From assembly GCF_035989285.1 (NCBI RefSeq), contig NZ_CP108513.1, positions 7,378,001 through 7,442,000 of the forward strand: 64,000 nucleotides of DNA, read 5' to 3'. Position 1 is the first letter of the stretch, and each line of letters begins with the position of its first letter. This document shows, piece after piece, positions 43,679-50,602 of this stretch. The position numbers and the translations under genes are program-made. Origin of the DNA: Streptomyces sp. NBC_01235. GTDB lineage: Bacteria; Actinomycetota; Actinomycetes; Streptomycetales; Streptomycetaceae. The notes below the pieces were generated by a model. The model saw nothing but the letters and a program-made list of their open reading frames with translations. It ran no database searches and was not told the origin of the DNA.

Positions 43679-44908
43679 GTGGCAGCGGAGATCGTCAATC
43701 CTCGCAGCGAGAGCGCCGACCAGACGGGCCAGGAGGGTGGTGCGGAGCCCCTCGACCCGTTCGACCCGGTCTTCGCGCTGCACCGTGGCGGAAAGATGGC
43801 CGTGCAGGCCACCGTTCCGGTCCGTGACAAGGACGACCTGTCCCTCGCTTACACGCCCGGCGTCGCGCGCGTGTGCACCGCGATCGCGGAGCAGCCGGAG
43901 CTGGTGAACGACTACACCTGGAAGTCGTCCGTCGTCGCCGTCGTGACCGACGGCACGGCCGTGCTCGGGCTCGGGGACATCGGCCCGGAGGCCTCCCTTC
44001 CGGTCATGGAGGGCAAGGCCATCCTCTTCAAGCAGTTCGGCGGGGTGGACGCGGTTCCGATCGCGCTCGCCTGCACGGACGTGGAGGAGATCATCGAGAC
44101 CGTGGTGCGGCTCGCTCCCTCGTTCGGCGGAGTGAACCTGGAGGACATCTCGGCACCGCGGTGCTTCGAGATCGAGCGTCGGCTCCAGGACGCGCTCGAC
44201 ATCCCGGTCTTCCACGACGACCAGCACGGCACGGCGATCGTGACGCTGGCGGCGCTGCGGAACGCGGCGCGGCTGAGCGGGCGGGGCATCGGCGAGCTGC
44301 GGGCCGTCATCTCGGGCGCCGGCGCGGCCGGTGTCGCCATCGCCAAGATGCTGGTCGAGGCCGGCATCGGGGATGTCGCGGTCGCCGATCGCAAGGGCGT
44401 CGTCTCGACGGACCGGGAGGACCTCACCGACGTCAAGCGCGAGCTGGCCTCCTTCACCAACAAGGCCGGGCTGAGCGGGTCGTTGAAGGACGCGCTGGCC
44501 GGCGCCGACGTCTTCATCGGCGTCTCGGGCGGCACGGTCGCGGAGGAGGCGGTGGCCTCGATGGCGGAGGGCGCGTTCGTCTTCGCGATGGCCAACCCGA
44601 ACCCCGAGGTGCATCCGGACGTCGCCCGCAAGTACGCGGCGGTCGTCGCCACCGGGCGGTCGGACTTCCCCAACCAGATCAACAACGTGCTGGCGTTCCC
44701 CGGGATCTTCGCCGGGGCGCTTCAGGTGCGGGCGTCCCGGATCACCGAGGGCATGAAGCTCGCGGCGGCCGAGGCGCTGGCAGGGGTTGTCGGGGACGAC
44801 CTCGCGGCGGACTACGTCATTCCGTCGCCGTTCGACGAGCGGGTTGCGCCTGCGGTGACTGCGGCGGTTGCTGCCGCCGCTCGTGCCGAAGGGGTCGCTC
44901 GGCGCTGA
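43679..44908 (+). CDS. NAD(P)-dependent malic enzyme
   Basis: 409 residues, the short two-domain bacterial form. LSLAYTPGVARVCTAI and PVMEGKAILFKQFGGVDAVP lie in the N-terminal catalytic part, and FHDDQHGTAIVTLAAL holds metal-binding Asp residues. The nucleotide site is VISGAGAAGVAIAKMLVEAG, then VADRKG. It decarboxylates malate to pyruvate and supplies NAD(P)H. The orthologous S. coelicolor gene at this locus (SCO5261) is reported NADP-dependent. Start GTG 43679 after aaggggtaagac. Confidence 0.93.
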   Translation: MAAEIVNPRSESADQTGQEGGAEPLDPFDPVFALHRGGKMAVQATVPVRDKDDLSLAYTPGVARVCTAIAEQPELVNDYTWKSSVVAVVTDGTAVLGLGDIGPEASLPVMEGKAILFKQFGGVDAVPIALACTDVEEIIETVVRLAPSFGGVNLEDISAPRCFEIERRLQDALDIPVFHDDQHGTAIVTLAALRNAARLSGRGIGELRAVISGAGAAGVAIAKMLVEAGIGDVAVADRKGVVSTDREDLTDVKRELASFTNKAGLSGSLKDALAGADVFIGVSGGTVAEEAVASMAEGAFVFAMANPNPEVHPDVARKYAAVVATGRSDFPNQINNVLAFPGIFAGALQVRASRITEGMKLAAAEALAGVVGDDLAADYVIPSPFDERVAPAVTAAVAAAARAEGVARR

Positions 44909-44917
44909 CGTGGGTTT

Positions 44918-44960
44918 GGGGTGGCCTCGTCCCTTCGGGCGGGGCCACCCCCCTTTTTTT
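44918..44960 (+). terminator. Intrinsic terminator of malic enzyme gene
   Basis: Stem ggggtggcc (44918-44926) with ggccacccc (44943-44951), an inner cccttcggg hairpin, then seven T residues (44954-44960). This is the clearest rho-independent terminator with a U-tract in the window. Confidence 0.92.
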
Positions 44961-45063
44961 CCCACCGACCCGCCCGTTCGGGCGATGACGGGGCGCCGTC
45001 CCCGGGGGCTGCCGCCCCCGAACCCCCGCCATCGGCCCTGAACGGGCCTCGTCCTCAAACGCC

Positions 45064-45278
45064 GGACGGGCTGGAATGCCCTGACCAGCGCTGGATCGGC
45101 ACTGCGGGACGGGCTGGAGTGCCTTGACCGGTGCTGGATCGGTACTGTCGGACGGGCTGGAATGCCTTGACCGGTGCTGGATCGGTACCGCGGGACGGGC
45201 TGGAGTGCCTTGAGCGGTGCTGGATCGGTACCGCCGGAACGGTTGGAATGCCCTGAGCGGCACTGCCGGTTCGGGTGG
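45064..45278. repeat. 43-bp tandem repeat, five units
   Basis: Units start at 45064, 45107, 45150, 45193 and 45236, exactly 43 bp apart. Each begins ggacgggctggaatgcc (or gagtgcc), continues ttgaccggtgctggatcggt and ends accgc(g/c). The last is degenerate. The first is preceded by cctcgtcctcaaacgcc, a sequence that together with ggacgggctgg I associate with common Streptomyces intergenic repeats. No spacers and no cas genes, so it is not a CRISPR. Confidence 0.9.
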
Positions 45279-45349
45279 GAGTGCAAGAGGGTGTGTGTCA
45301 CAGTGCCGGGCGGTTTCGCTTGGGGCCGCCGGAACCTATCGTCGGCTAC

Positions 45350-46315
45350 ATGTTCGCCGCCTACGCCGCCCGAATCGACCGTGACCAGCCGCTTTCCGGA
45401 CTGGAGTTGGGGGAGCGCCCGGCCCCCGAGGCCCGGCCGGGCTGGAGCACCGTCCGTGTCAGGGCCGCCTCCCTCAACCATCACGATCTCTGGTCGCTTC
45501 GGGGCGTCGGTCTCCCGGAGGGCCGACTGCCGATGATCCTCGGCTGTGACGCCTCCGGGATCGACGAGGACGGCAACGAGGTCGTCCTGCACTCCGTGAT
45601 CGGGCAGACCGGGCACGGGGTCGGGCCCGCTGAGCCGCGTTCCATCCTCACCGAGCGCTACCAGGGCACCTTCGCCGAGCAGGTCGCCGTGCCGACCTGG
45701 AACATCCTGCCCAAGCCCAAGGAGCTCTCCTTCGAGGAGGCCGCCTGTCTGCCCACGGCCTGGCTGACGGCGTACCGGATGCTGTTCACCAACGCGGGTG
45801 TGCGTCCCGGTGACTCCGTTCTCGTCCAGGGCGCCGGCGGCGGTGTCGCCACCGCCGCGATCGTCCTCGGCAAGGCCGCCGGGCTGCGGGTCTTCGCGAC
45901 CAGCAGGGACGAGGCCAAGCGGAAGCGGGCCCTGGAACTCGGCGCCGTCGAGGCGGTGGAGCCCGGTGCGCGGCTGCCGCAGCGGGTGGACGCCGTCATC
46001 GAGACTGTCGGCGCGGCCACCTGGTCCCACTCGGTGAAGTCCCTGCGGCCCGGTGGCACGCTCGTCATCTCCGGTGCCACGAGCGGTGACCGGCCCTCGC
46101 ACGCCGAGCTCACCCGGATCTTCTTCCTGGAGCTGAAGGTCGTCGGCTCCACCATGGGCACCAAGGACGAGCTGGAGGACCTGCTCGCGTTCTGCGCCGC
46201 CGCCGGTGTCCGCCCCGTCATCGACGAGGTGCTGCCGCTCGACCGGGCCCGTGAGGGCTTCGAACGGCTCGCGTCCGGCGACCAGTTCGGCAAGATCGTG
46301 CTGACCAACGACTGA
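45350..46315 (+). CDS. Zinc-binding-type MDR dehydrogenase / quinone oxidoreductase
   Basis: 321 residues of the medium-chain dehydrogenase superfamily. GCDASGIDEDGNEVV and LPTAWLTAYRMLF are in the catalytic part. The nucleotide-binding loop is VLVQGAGGGVATAAIVLGKA, where GAGGGVA replaces the usual G-x-G-G-V-G. The structural-zinc Cys cluster is absent, as in quinone oxidoreductase-like members, so NADPH-dependent enone or quinone reduction is likely. ATG 45350 has no strong ribosome site. The stop lies in a 13-bp tandem repeat. Confidence 0.85.
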   Translation: MFAAYAARIDRDQPLSGLELGERPAPEARPGWSTVRVRAASLNHHDLWSLRGVGLPEGRLPMILGCDASGIDEDGNEVVLHSVIGQTGHGVGPAEPRSILTERYQGTFAEQVAVPTWNILPKPKELSFEEAACLPTAWLTAYRMLFTNAGVRPGDSVLVQGAGGGVATAAIVLGKAAGLRVFATSRDEAKRKRALELGAVEAVEPGARLPQRVDAVIETVGAATWSHSVKSLRPGGTLVISGATSGDRPSHAELTRIFFLELKVVGSTMGTKDELEDLLAFCAAAGVRPVIDEVLPLDRAREGFERLASGDQFGKIVLTND

Positions 46316-46342
46316 CTTCGACGACTGACTTCGACGACTGAC
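46308..46342 (+). repeat. 13-bp tandem repeat at the 3' end of the MDR gene
   Basis: acgactgacttcg repeated from 46308 in about 2.7 copies. Each copy supplies a tga, so the duplication adds tandem stop codons rather than extending the protein. Probably a replication slippage product. Confidence 0.7.
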
Positions 46343-46361
46343 GGTATTTCCGCTTGCTGTG

Positions 46362-46389
46362 CGGCGGGCTCGGGTCTCCGAGCCCGCCG
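46362..46389 (+). terminator. Terminator after the MDR gene
   Basis: A perfect 12-bp stem cggcgggctcgg (46362-46373) with ccgagcccgccg (46378-46389) and a 4-base loop, 46 bp after the stop. It separates the MDR gene from the promoter of the HTH/Clp-N pair. Confidence 0.82.
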
Positions 46390-46412
46390 TTCGTGTTCTT
46401 GCGCGGGCGTTG

Positions 46413-46458
46413 TTGTCAACCATGGTTGACAAGATGGGCGTGTCAACGTAAGTTGACA
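46413..46458 (+). promoter_or_regulatory. Promoter overlapped by twin palindromic operators
   Basis: TTGTCAACCATGGTTGACAA (46413-46432) is a perfect 20-bp palindrome, and TGTCAACGTAAGTTGACA (46441-46458) is a second with the same half-site TGTCAAC. TTGACA at 46426-46431 and TAAGTT at 46449-46454 are spaced 17 bp apart as a promoter. Transcription would start about at the ATG at 46461, so the mRNA may be leaderless. A repressor binding both palindromes would cover -35 and -10. Confidence 0.8.
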
Positions 46459-46460
46459 TC

Positions 46461-46670
46461 ATGACCGAAGCAACGGATCTCGCTGAGCGTGCCGGCGACC
46501 GCGATCCACGGGTCGGCCTGCGCGCCGTCGCCGCACTGCGCCGGCTGCTGGAGCAGTTGGAGGCGGTGCAGGTGCGCAGCGCGCGCAATCAGGGCTGGTC
46601 GTGGCAGGAGATCGCCGCGGAGCTCGGGGTCAGCAGGCAGGCCGTGCACAAGAAGTACGGGAGGCAGTGA
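46461..46670 (+). CDS. Small helix-turn-helix protein
   Basis: 69 residues: a helical N-terminal part (RVGLRAVAALRRLLEQLEAV) and a C-terminal HTH (WSWQEIAAELGVSRQAVHKK). There is no ribosome site before the ATG, which fits leaderless translation from the promoter at 46413-46458. It is the obvious candidate to bind the twin TGTCAAC palindromes and repress its own operon. Its TGA overlaps the next ATG (TGATG). Confidence 0.85.
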   Translation: MTEATDLAERAGDRDPRVGLRAVAALRRLLEQLEAVQVRSARNQGWSWQEIAAELGVSRQAVHKKYGRQ

Positions 46671-47263
46671 TGTTCGAGCGGTTCACGAAGGACGCCCGGG
46701 CCGTGGTGCAGGCGGCGGTGGCGCATGCCGAGCGGGCGGGGGCGGAGCGGGTCGAGGAGACGCATGTGCTGCTCGCCCTGCTCGACCGTGAGGGCAGCCG
46801 CGGCTCGTTCGCGCTGGCCTCGCTCGGCCTGCCGCCGGGCCGGCGCGAAGGGGTCGTACGGGATCTCGGCGAGGTCCGCCGCCGGGGCGGTCTCTCCCGC
46901 GCCGACGCGGACGCCCTCTCGGGGATGGGCATCGATGTCTCGGAGATCGTCTCGCGGGTCGAAGAGGCGCACGGGGAGGGCGCGTTGGCGGCCGAGGGCG
47001 GGGTCGGTTCCGGCGGTCGCCTCCTCGGGCGGCGACCCTTCGACCGTGGGGCCAGGGACCTGCTCACGGACACGCTGCGCATCGCCGTGGGTCGCCGCGA
47101 ACGGTCCATCGGCGACGAACACCTCCTGCTCGCCCTGACCGCTCGCCGCGGCGCCCCCTCGGAGATCCTCGCCGACCACGGCGTCACGTACGCCTCCGTC
47201 ACGCGGGTACTGGACGGCGACGACCGCCCCGGCCCCACGGAGCCCGAGGCCAAGGCCGGCTGA
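46670..47263 (+). CDS. Clp N-terminal domain protein (no AAA domain)
   Basis: 197 residues with two Clp_N repeats: MFERFTKDARAVVQAAVAHA with VEETHVLLALLDREG, and FDRGARDLLTDTLRIAVGRR with IGDEHLLLALTARRG. It lacks Walker motifs, so it is not an unfoldase itself. Such proteins may act as ClpC adaptors or substrate receptors. It is co-translated with the preceding HTH protein, suggesting a small self-regulated protein-quality unit. Confidence 0.9.
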   Translation: MFERFTKDARAVVQAAVAHAERAGAERVEETHVLLALLDREGSRGSFALASLGLPPGRREGVVRDLGEVRRRGGLSRADADALSGMGIDVSEIVSRVEEAHGEGALAAEGGVGSGGRLLGRRPFDRGARDLLTDTLRIAVGRRERSIGDEHLLLALTARRGAPSEILADHGVTYASVTRVLDGDDRPGPTEPEAKAG

Positions 47264-47318
47264 GGGGCAGGGGACTGGGGCAGGGACTGGTGTTGGGACT
47301 GGGGTTGGGCGGGGGCCG

Positions 47319-48485
47319 TCAGGGCTTCGGGGCTCGGAGTACCACCCCGATGTGAGCCGCCGCCGTCGACAGGTGGCGGCGGGCCTCGCGGAGCTGGTCG
47401 CCGGTGACACCGTGGTCGCGGGCCGCGTCGCGGATGTCGTCCCGGAAGCGGTCGAGGAGGCGGTCCAGGTCGCGGGCCGGGTCGCCGCTGGAGTCCTCGT
47501 GGGCCCAGACCGGCTCGTACTCGGCGGGGAAGTCCTCCGGGGTGTGGGAGTACTCCGGACGCACGGTCGCCGCCGACTCCGCGGTCGCCGCCGGCTTCGC
47601 GGACGAGGCCGGCTTCGGGGAGGTCGTCGAGTCCGGGCCCGTCGTCGGACCCTTCGTGCCGGGGCGGCCGAAGCCGAAGTCCTTGCCGTACTCGCGTCCG
47701 AAGTCCTTGCCGAACTCCCCGAACTCCTTGGCGAGCTCCGTCAGGCCCTCACGGACGCCCGTCGGCCAGTCGCCCCGCGTGAAGTGGTCCTGGACCTGTT
47801 CCTGGACCCGGCGCGCGATGCGCTGCACCTCTTCCTGGGCCTGGCTCCGGGCCTGCTCCTGCGCCTCCTTGGCCTGGCGGCGGGCACGCTGGGCCTCCTC
47901 GCGGGCGCGGCGGCTCTCGTCCTTGGCCCGGCGCGCCTGCTCCTTCCACTCCTGCTTGACGCGGCGCATCTCCTCCTTGGCGGCGCGCCACGCCTCCTTG
48001 TCGCCGTACTCGCCGTACTCGCCGTACTCGCCGTGGTCCCCGAACTCCCCGACCCCTCCTGCCCGGCCTTGTTCTCCGGCGCCCGGCCGGGTGCCCTGGC
48101 GGGCCTCCGAGGCCGCCGCCCGCATCTCGCGCCGCAGATCGCCCGCCGCCCCGCGCACGTCGGCCCGGATCTCCGCGGCCAGCTCGGCGACGGACTCGCG
48201 GATCTCCAGCTCCAGGTCGGCCAGTTCGCCGCTGCGGTCCGCCAGTTCGGCCCGGCCCGCGTCGGTGATGGCGTACACCTTGCGGCCGCCCTCGGTGGTG
48301 TGGGTGACCAGGCCCTCGGCCTCCAGCTTGGCCAGCCGGGGGTACACCGTGCCCGCCGACGGCGCGTAGAGCCCCTGGAAGCGTTCTTCGAGGAGGCGGA
48401 TCACCTCGTAGCCGTGGCGCGGCGCTTCGTCCAGGAGCTTCAGCAGGTAGAGACGGAGACGGCCGTGGGCGAAGACGGGAGGCAT
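47319..48485 (-). CDS. PadR-family regulator with long coiled-coil C-terminus
   Basis: 388 residues. The PadR winged HTH occupies residues 1-85 (RLYLLKLLDEAPRHGYEVIR, GTVYPRLAKLEAEGLVT). It is followed by a coiled coil rich in Arg/Glu/Gln (about 165-240), an EYGEYGEYGD repeat (9-bp DNA repeats near 48003-48030), a Ser/Pro/Thr linker and a C-terminal helical domain (DRLLDRFRDDIRDAARDHGV). Usual PadR proteins have 110-180 residues, so the extension is large. It lies 1 bp after the DUF4097 gene and probably represses it through the site at 49628. Confidence 0.88.
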   Translation of the reverse strand: MPPVFAHGRLRLYLLKLLDEAPRHGYEVIRLLEERFQGLYAPSAGTVYPRLAKLEAEGLVTHTTEGGRKVYAITDAGRAELADRSGELADLELEIRESVAELAAEIRADVRGAAGDLRREMRAAASEARQGTRPGAGEQGRAGGVGEFGDHGEYGEYGEYGDKEAWRAAKEEMRRVKQEWKEQARRAKDESRRAREEAQRARRQAKEAQEQARSQAQEEVQRIARRVQEQVQDHFTRGDWPTGVREGLTELAKEFGEFGKDFGREYGKDFGFGRPGTKGPTTGPDSTTSPKPASSAKPAATAESAATVRPEYSHTPEDFPAEYEPVWAHEDSSGDPARDLDRLLDRFRDDIRDAARDHGVTGDQLREARRHLSTAAAHIGVVLRAPKP

Positions 48486-48486
48486 G

Positions 48487-49569
48487 TCAGAGCACCTTCT
48501 TGTCGGTCGTGCTGTCGGCCGGGCCGCCGGAGGAGCTCTCGCCGCCCGGGCCGGAAACGGCATTGTCCCCCGAGTCGGAAGGCTCCCCGGATCGCGCTTC
48601 ACTCTCCGGTGCGGTGGTGGGGACGGCGGCCGGGGCCGCTTCGGGTGCGGCTTTTGGTGTCGGTGCCTCAGTGGACACCTTCGCCTCCCACGCCTCCTGC
48701 GCCTCCCCTGTCCCGTCCTCCGCGTCCCCCACGCCTTCCGTGAATCCGGCGTCCCCCTCGTCGCGCGCCGGAGGCCTCCGCAGCAGGGCGATCGAGCCGG
48801 AGATCGTCGTCGCCTTCAGGTTGCCGTTGCCCGCGCCCAGGCGGCCGGTGATCCGCTTGGCGCCCCACTGGCCGCTGACCCGGAGGTCCTCGAAGGCGTT
48901 GGACACCGAGCCGCTGGCGGTGTTCGCCTCCACCTGCGCGTCCGCCGGATGGGGCAGCCGGACGGCGATCTCGCCCGAGACGCTGGTCAGGTCGATGTTC
49001 GTGGGGCGGCTGACCGGGTCGAGGTCGACGATCATCGACCCGCTCACCGAGTCGGCCTTCACGGAGGAGCCCGCCTCGACCACGGTCAGGTCGCCGGAAA
49101 CGGAGTTGAAGCGCAGGTCGCCGGTGAGGGCCTGGGCCTCCACGTTCCCCGAGACGGTGTCCGCGCGGACCGGGCCCGCCAGCCCCACCAGGGTCGTGTC
49201 CCCGTTGACCCCCTTGACCTCGGCGTGGCCGTCGATCCCGGAGACCACCGCCCCGGCGCTCACCACACCCACCTCCACGCGGGTGCCGGCCGGTACGGCG
49301 AGCGAGACGACGGCGCTGCGCCGCCAGCCCTTGCGGTCGAGCCACTTGAGGAAGCCCTTCCAGGGCAGGTCCTCGTACGCCACCGTCAGGGTTCCGTCGC
49401 GATGGCTCACCACCAGCGGCGGTCCCTCGATCCGGGAGACCTCCAGACGGGCGGAACCCTCCTCCGTGCCCACCACGTTCACGGTGCCGTCGACGATGCG
49501 CACGTGCAGTTCGCTCACGGGCTCGTCGAAGGAAAGCTTCCTCGGCTCGGCGACGGACCACTCGGTCAT
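48487..49569 (-). CDS. DUF4097 family beta-helix protein
   Basis: 360 residues. A beta-solenoid of repeated short strands such as VSGNVEAQALTGDLRFNSVS and TSVSGEIAVRL, GSISG-type repeats every 20-22 residues (residues about 95-265) is followed by a low-complexity Ala/Pro/Glu/Ser tail of about 90 residues. DUF4097 proteins resemble bactofilin-like or adhesin folds; function unknown. It is co-transcribed with the PadR regulator. Confidence 0.85.
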   Translation of the reverse strand: MTEWSVAEPRKLSFDEPVSELHVRIVDGTVNVVGTEEGSARLEVSRIEGPPLVVSHRDGTLTVAYEDLPWKGFLKWLDRKGWRRSAVVSLAVPAGTRVEVGVVSAGAVVSGIDGHAEVKGVNGDTTLVGLAGPVRADTVSGNVEAQALTGDLRFNSVSGDLTVVEAGSSVKADSVSGSMIVDLDPVSRPTNIDLTSVSGEIAVRLPHPADAQVEANTASGSVSNAFEDLRVSGQWGAKRITGRLGAGNGNLKATTISGSIALLRRPPARDEGDAGFTEGVGDAEDGTGEAQEAWEAKVSTEAPTPKAAPEAAPAAVPTTAPESEARSGEPSDSGDNAVSGPGGESSSGGPADSTTDKKVL

Positions 49570-49627
49570 GGGCGGACCTCCTCAACGACAACGACACGAC
49601 ACGCCATATCGCGTCTCCCGTGAAACA

Positions 49628-49637
49628 CGATATATCG
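49628..49637. promoter_or_regulatory. Candidate PadR operator
   Basis: CGATATATCG is a perfect 10-bp palindrome 59 bp upstream of the DUF4097 ATG, inside an AT-rich island. A related half, catatcgcg, lies at 49605-49613. PadR-type repressors favour such ATAT-centred dyads. Binding by the PadR encoded here is inferred. Confidence 0.55.
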
Positions 49638-49663
49638 CGGTCGGTGAAAGTCAAGACACACGA

Positions 49664-49693
49664 AAGGGGGCGTCCTGAGGAGAACGCCCCCTT
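49664..49693 (-). terminator. Terminator of the DUF6104 gene
   Basis: Stem aagggggcg (49664-49672) with cgcccccctt-type arm (49685-49693), 12-base loop, 28 bp after the stop of the small gene on the minus strand. Confidence 0.7.
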
Positions 49694-49720
49694 CGGAGCC
49701 GGAAGACCGACGCCGTCGGC

Positions 49721-49903
49721 CTACTCGTCGTCCTCGTCGTCGTCCAGTCGTGCCAGCCACGTCGCCAGGCGCTCCACCGGAACCTCGAAGTCCGGATTCA
49801 GGTCGACGAACGTCCGCAGCTGCTCGGCGAGCCACTCGAAGGTGACCTCTTCCTCGCCGCGCCGCTTCTCGAGTTCCTCGATTCCGCGATCGGTGAAGTA
49901 CAT
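49721..49903 (-). CDS. DUF6104 small acidic protein
   Basis: 60 residues: MYFTDRGIEELEKRRGEEEV at the N-terminus, then a helical part (TFEWLAEQLRTFVDLNPDFE) and an acidic end LARLDDDEDDE. It is a conserved short actinobacterial protein of unknown function. The ATG at 49903 gives the family's usual start. Single-gene unit with its own terminator. Confidence 0.85.
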   Translation of the reverse strand: MYFTDRGIEELEKRRGEEEVTFEWLAEQLRTFVDLNPDFEVPVERLATWLARLDDDEDDE

Positions 49904-50077
49904 GGATCGTGCTCCGTGGGTCGGTCGCAGGGATAGGCATCCCCCCTCGGGGGAAGGACCCTTGTTCCTGCGAGGGGAGGGAGAGGTCCGCTCTCCGGTG
50001 AGGGAGGGGACAGAAAAAGGATAGGCGCTGGGGGACCGGGAAAAGCGGGGGAGTGTCATGAGTAACGGGGGAGTGGC

Positions 50078-50602
50078 ATGAGTGGTGAGGACGTGACGCG
50101 GGTGGCGCGCATCGCGCTGCCGGACGGGACGCCCGTGTGGGCGAGGATCTCGGGGGCCGGGGAACTGTCCGCGCCCTCCGGGCGGCTGTCGTACAGCGAC
50201 ACCGGGTTCGCCGAGCGCGTGGAGGCGAGCGTGGAGAGCCTGCACGCGCTCGTCACCGGGGTCGCGCGGTCGCTGGCGGAACCGCTGCGCGCGGTGCGGC
50301 CCGACGAGGTGAGCGTCGAGTTCGGCATCGAGCTGACCGCCAAGGCCGGGAAGGTCGTGGGCCTGCTCGCCGACGGTGAGGCCAAGGCCGGCATCACGGT
50401 CACCCTCACCTGGAACAGCGGCCCACCGGACCTCGACGCGCCACCGGACCCCGACGCATCAGCCTCTGCGGCCCCTGCCACGGATCCACGCGCGCGTGGT
50501 GGCTCATCGTCCGGCGCGGGTGGGGTCCGGCGCGCGGGCGCGTCCCCCGGCGCGCCGATGCACGGGGGCGCCGACGGCACCGTCGGCGGGGGCGGGGCAT
50601 GA
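50078..50602 (+). CDS. CU044_2847 family protein (trypsin-co-occurring domain, Trypco1)
   Basis: 174 residues. Residues about 8-110 form a compact beta-rich domain: RIALPDGTPVWARISG and VSVEFGIELTAKAGKVVGLL, with VTLTWNSGP at its end, characteristic of the domain found next to trypsin-like conflict proteins. The rest (about 112-174) is a disordered Pro/Gly/Ala tail. Its ATG follows gggggagtggc. The TGA overlaps the protease gene ATG (ATGA), so the two proteins are made together and probably interact. The domain's molecular role is unknown. Confidence 0.85.
   Translation: MSGEDVTRVARIALPDGTPVWARISGAGELSAPSGRLSYSDTGFAERVEASVESLHALVTGVARSLAEPLRAVRPDEVSVEFGIELTAKAGKVVGLLADGEAKAGITVTLTWNSGPPDLDAPPDPDASASAAPATDPRARGGSSSGAGGVRRAGASPGAPMHGGADGTVGGGGA

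Noticed and set aside
45064..45278. Possible CRISPR array
   Set aside because: The whole 43-bp unit repeats without unique spacers, and no cas genes are nearby.
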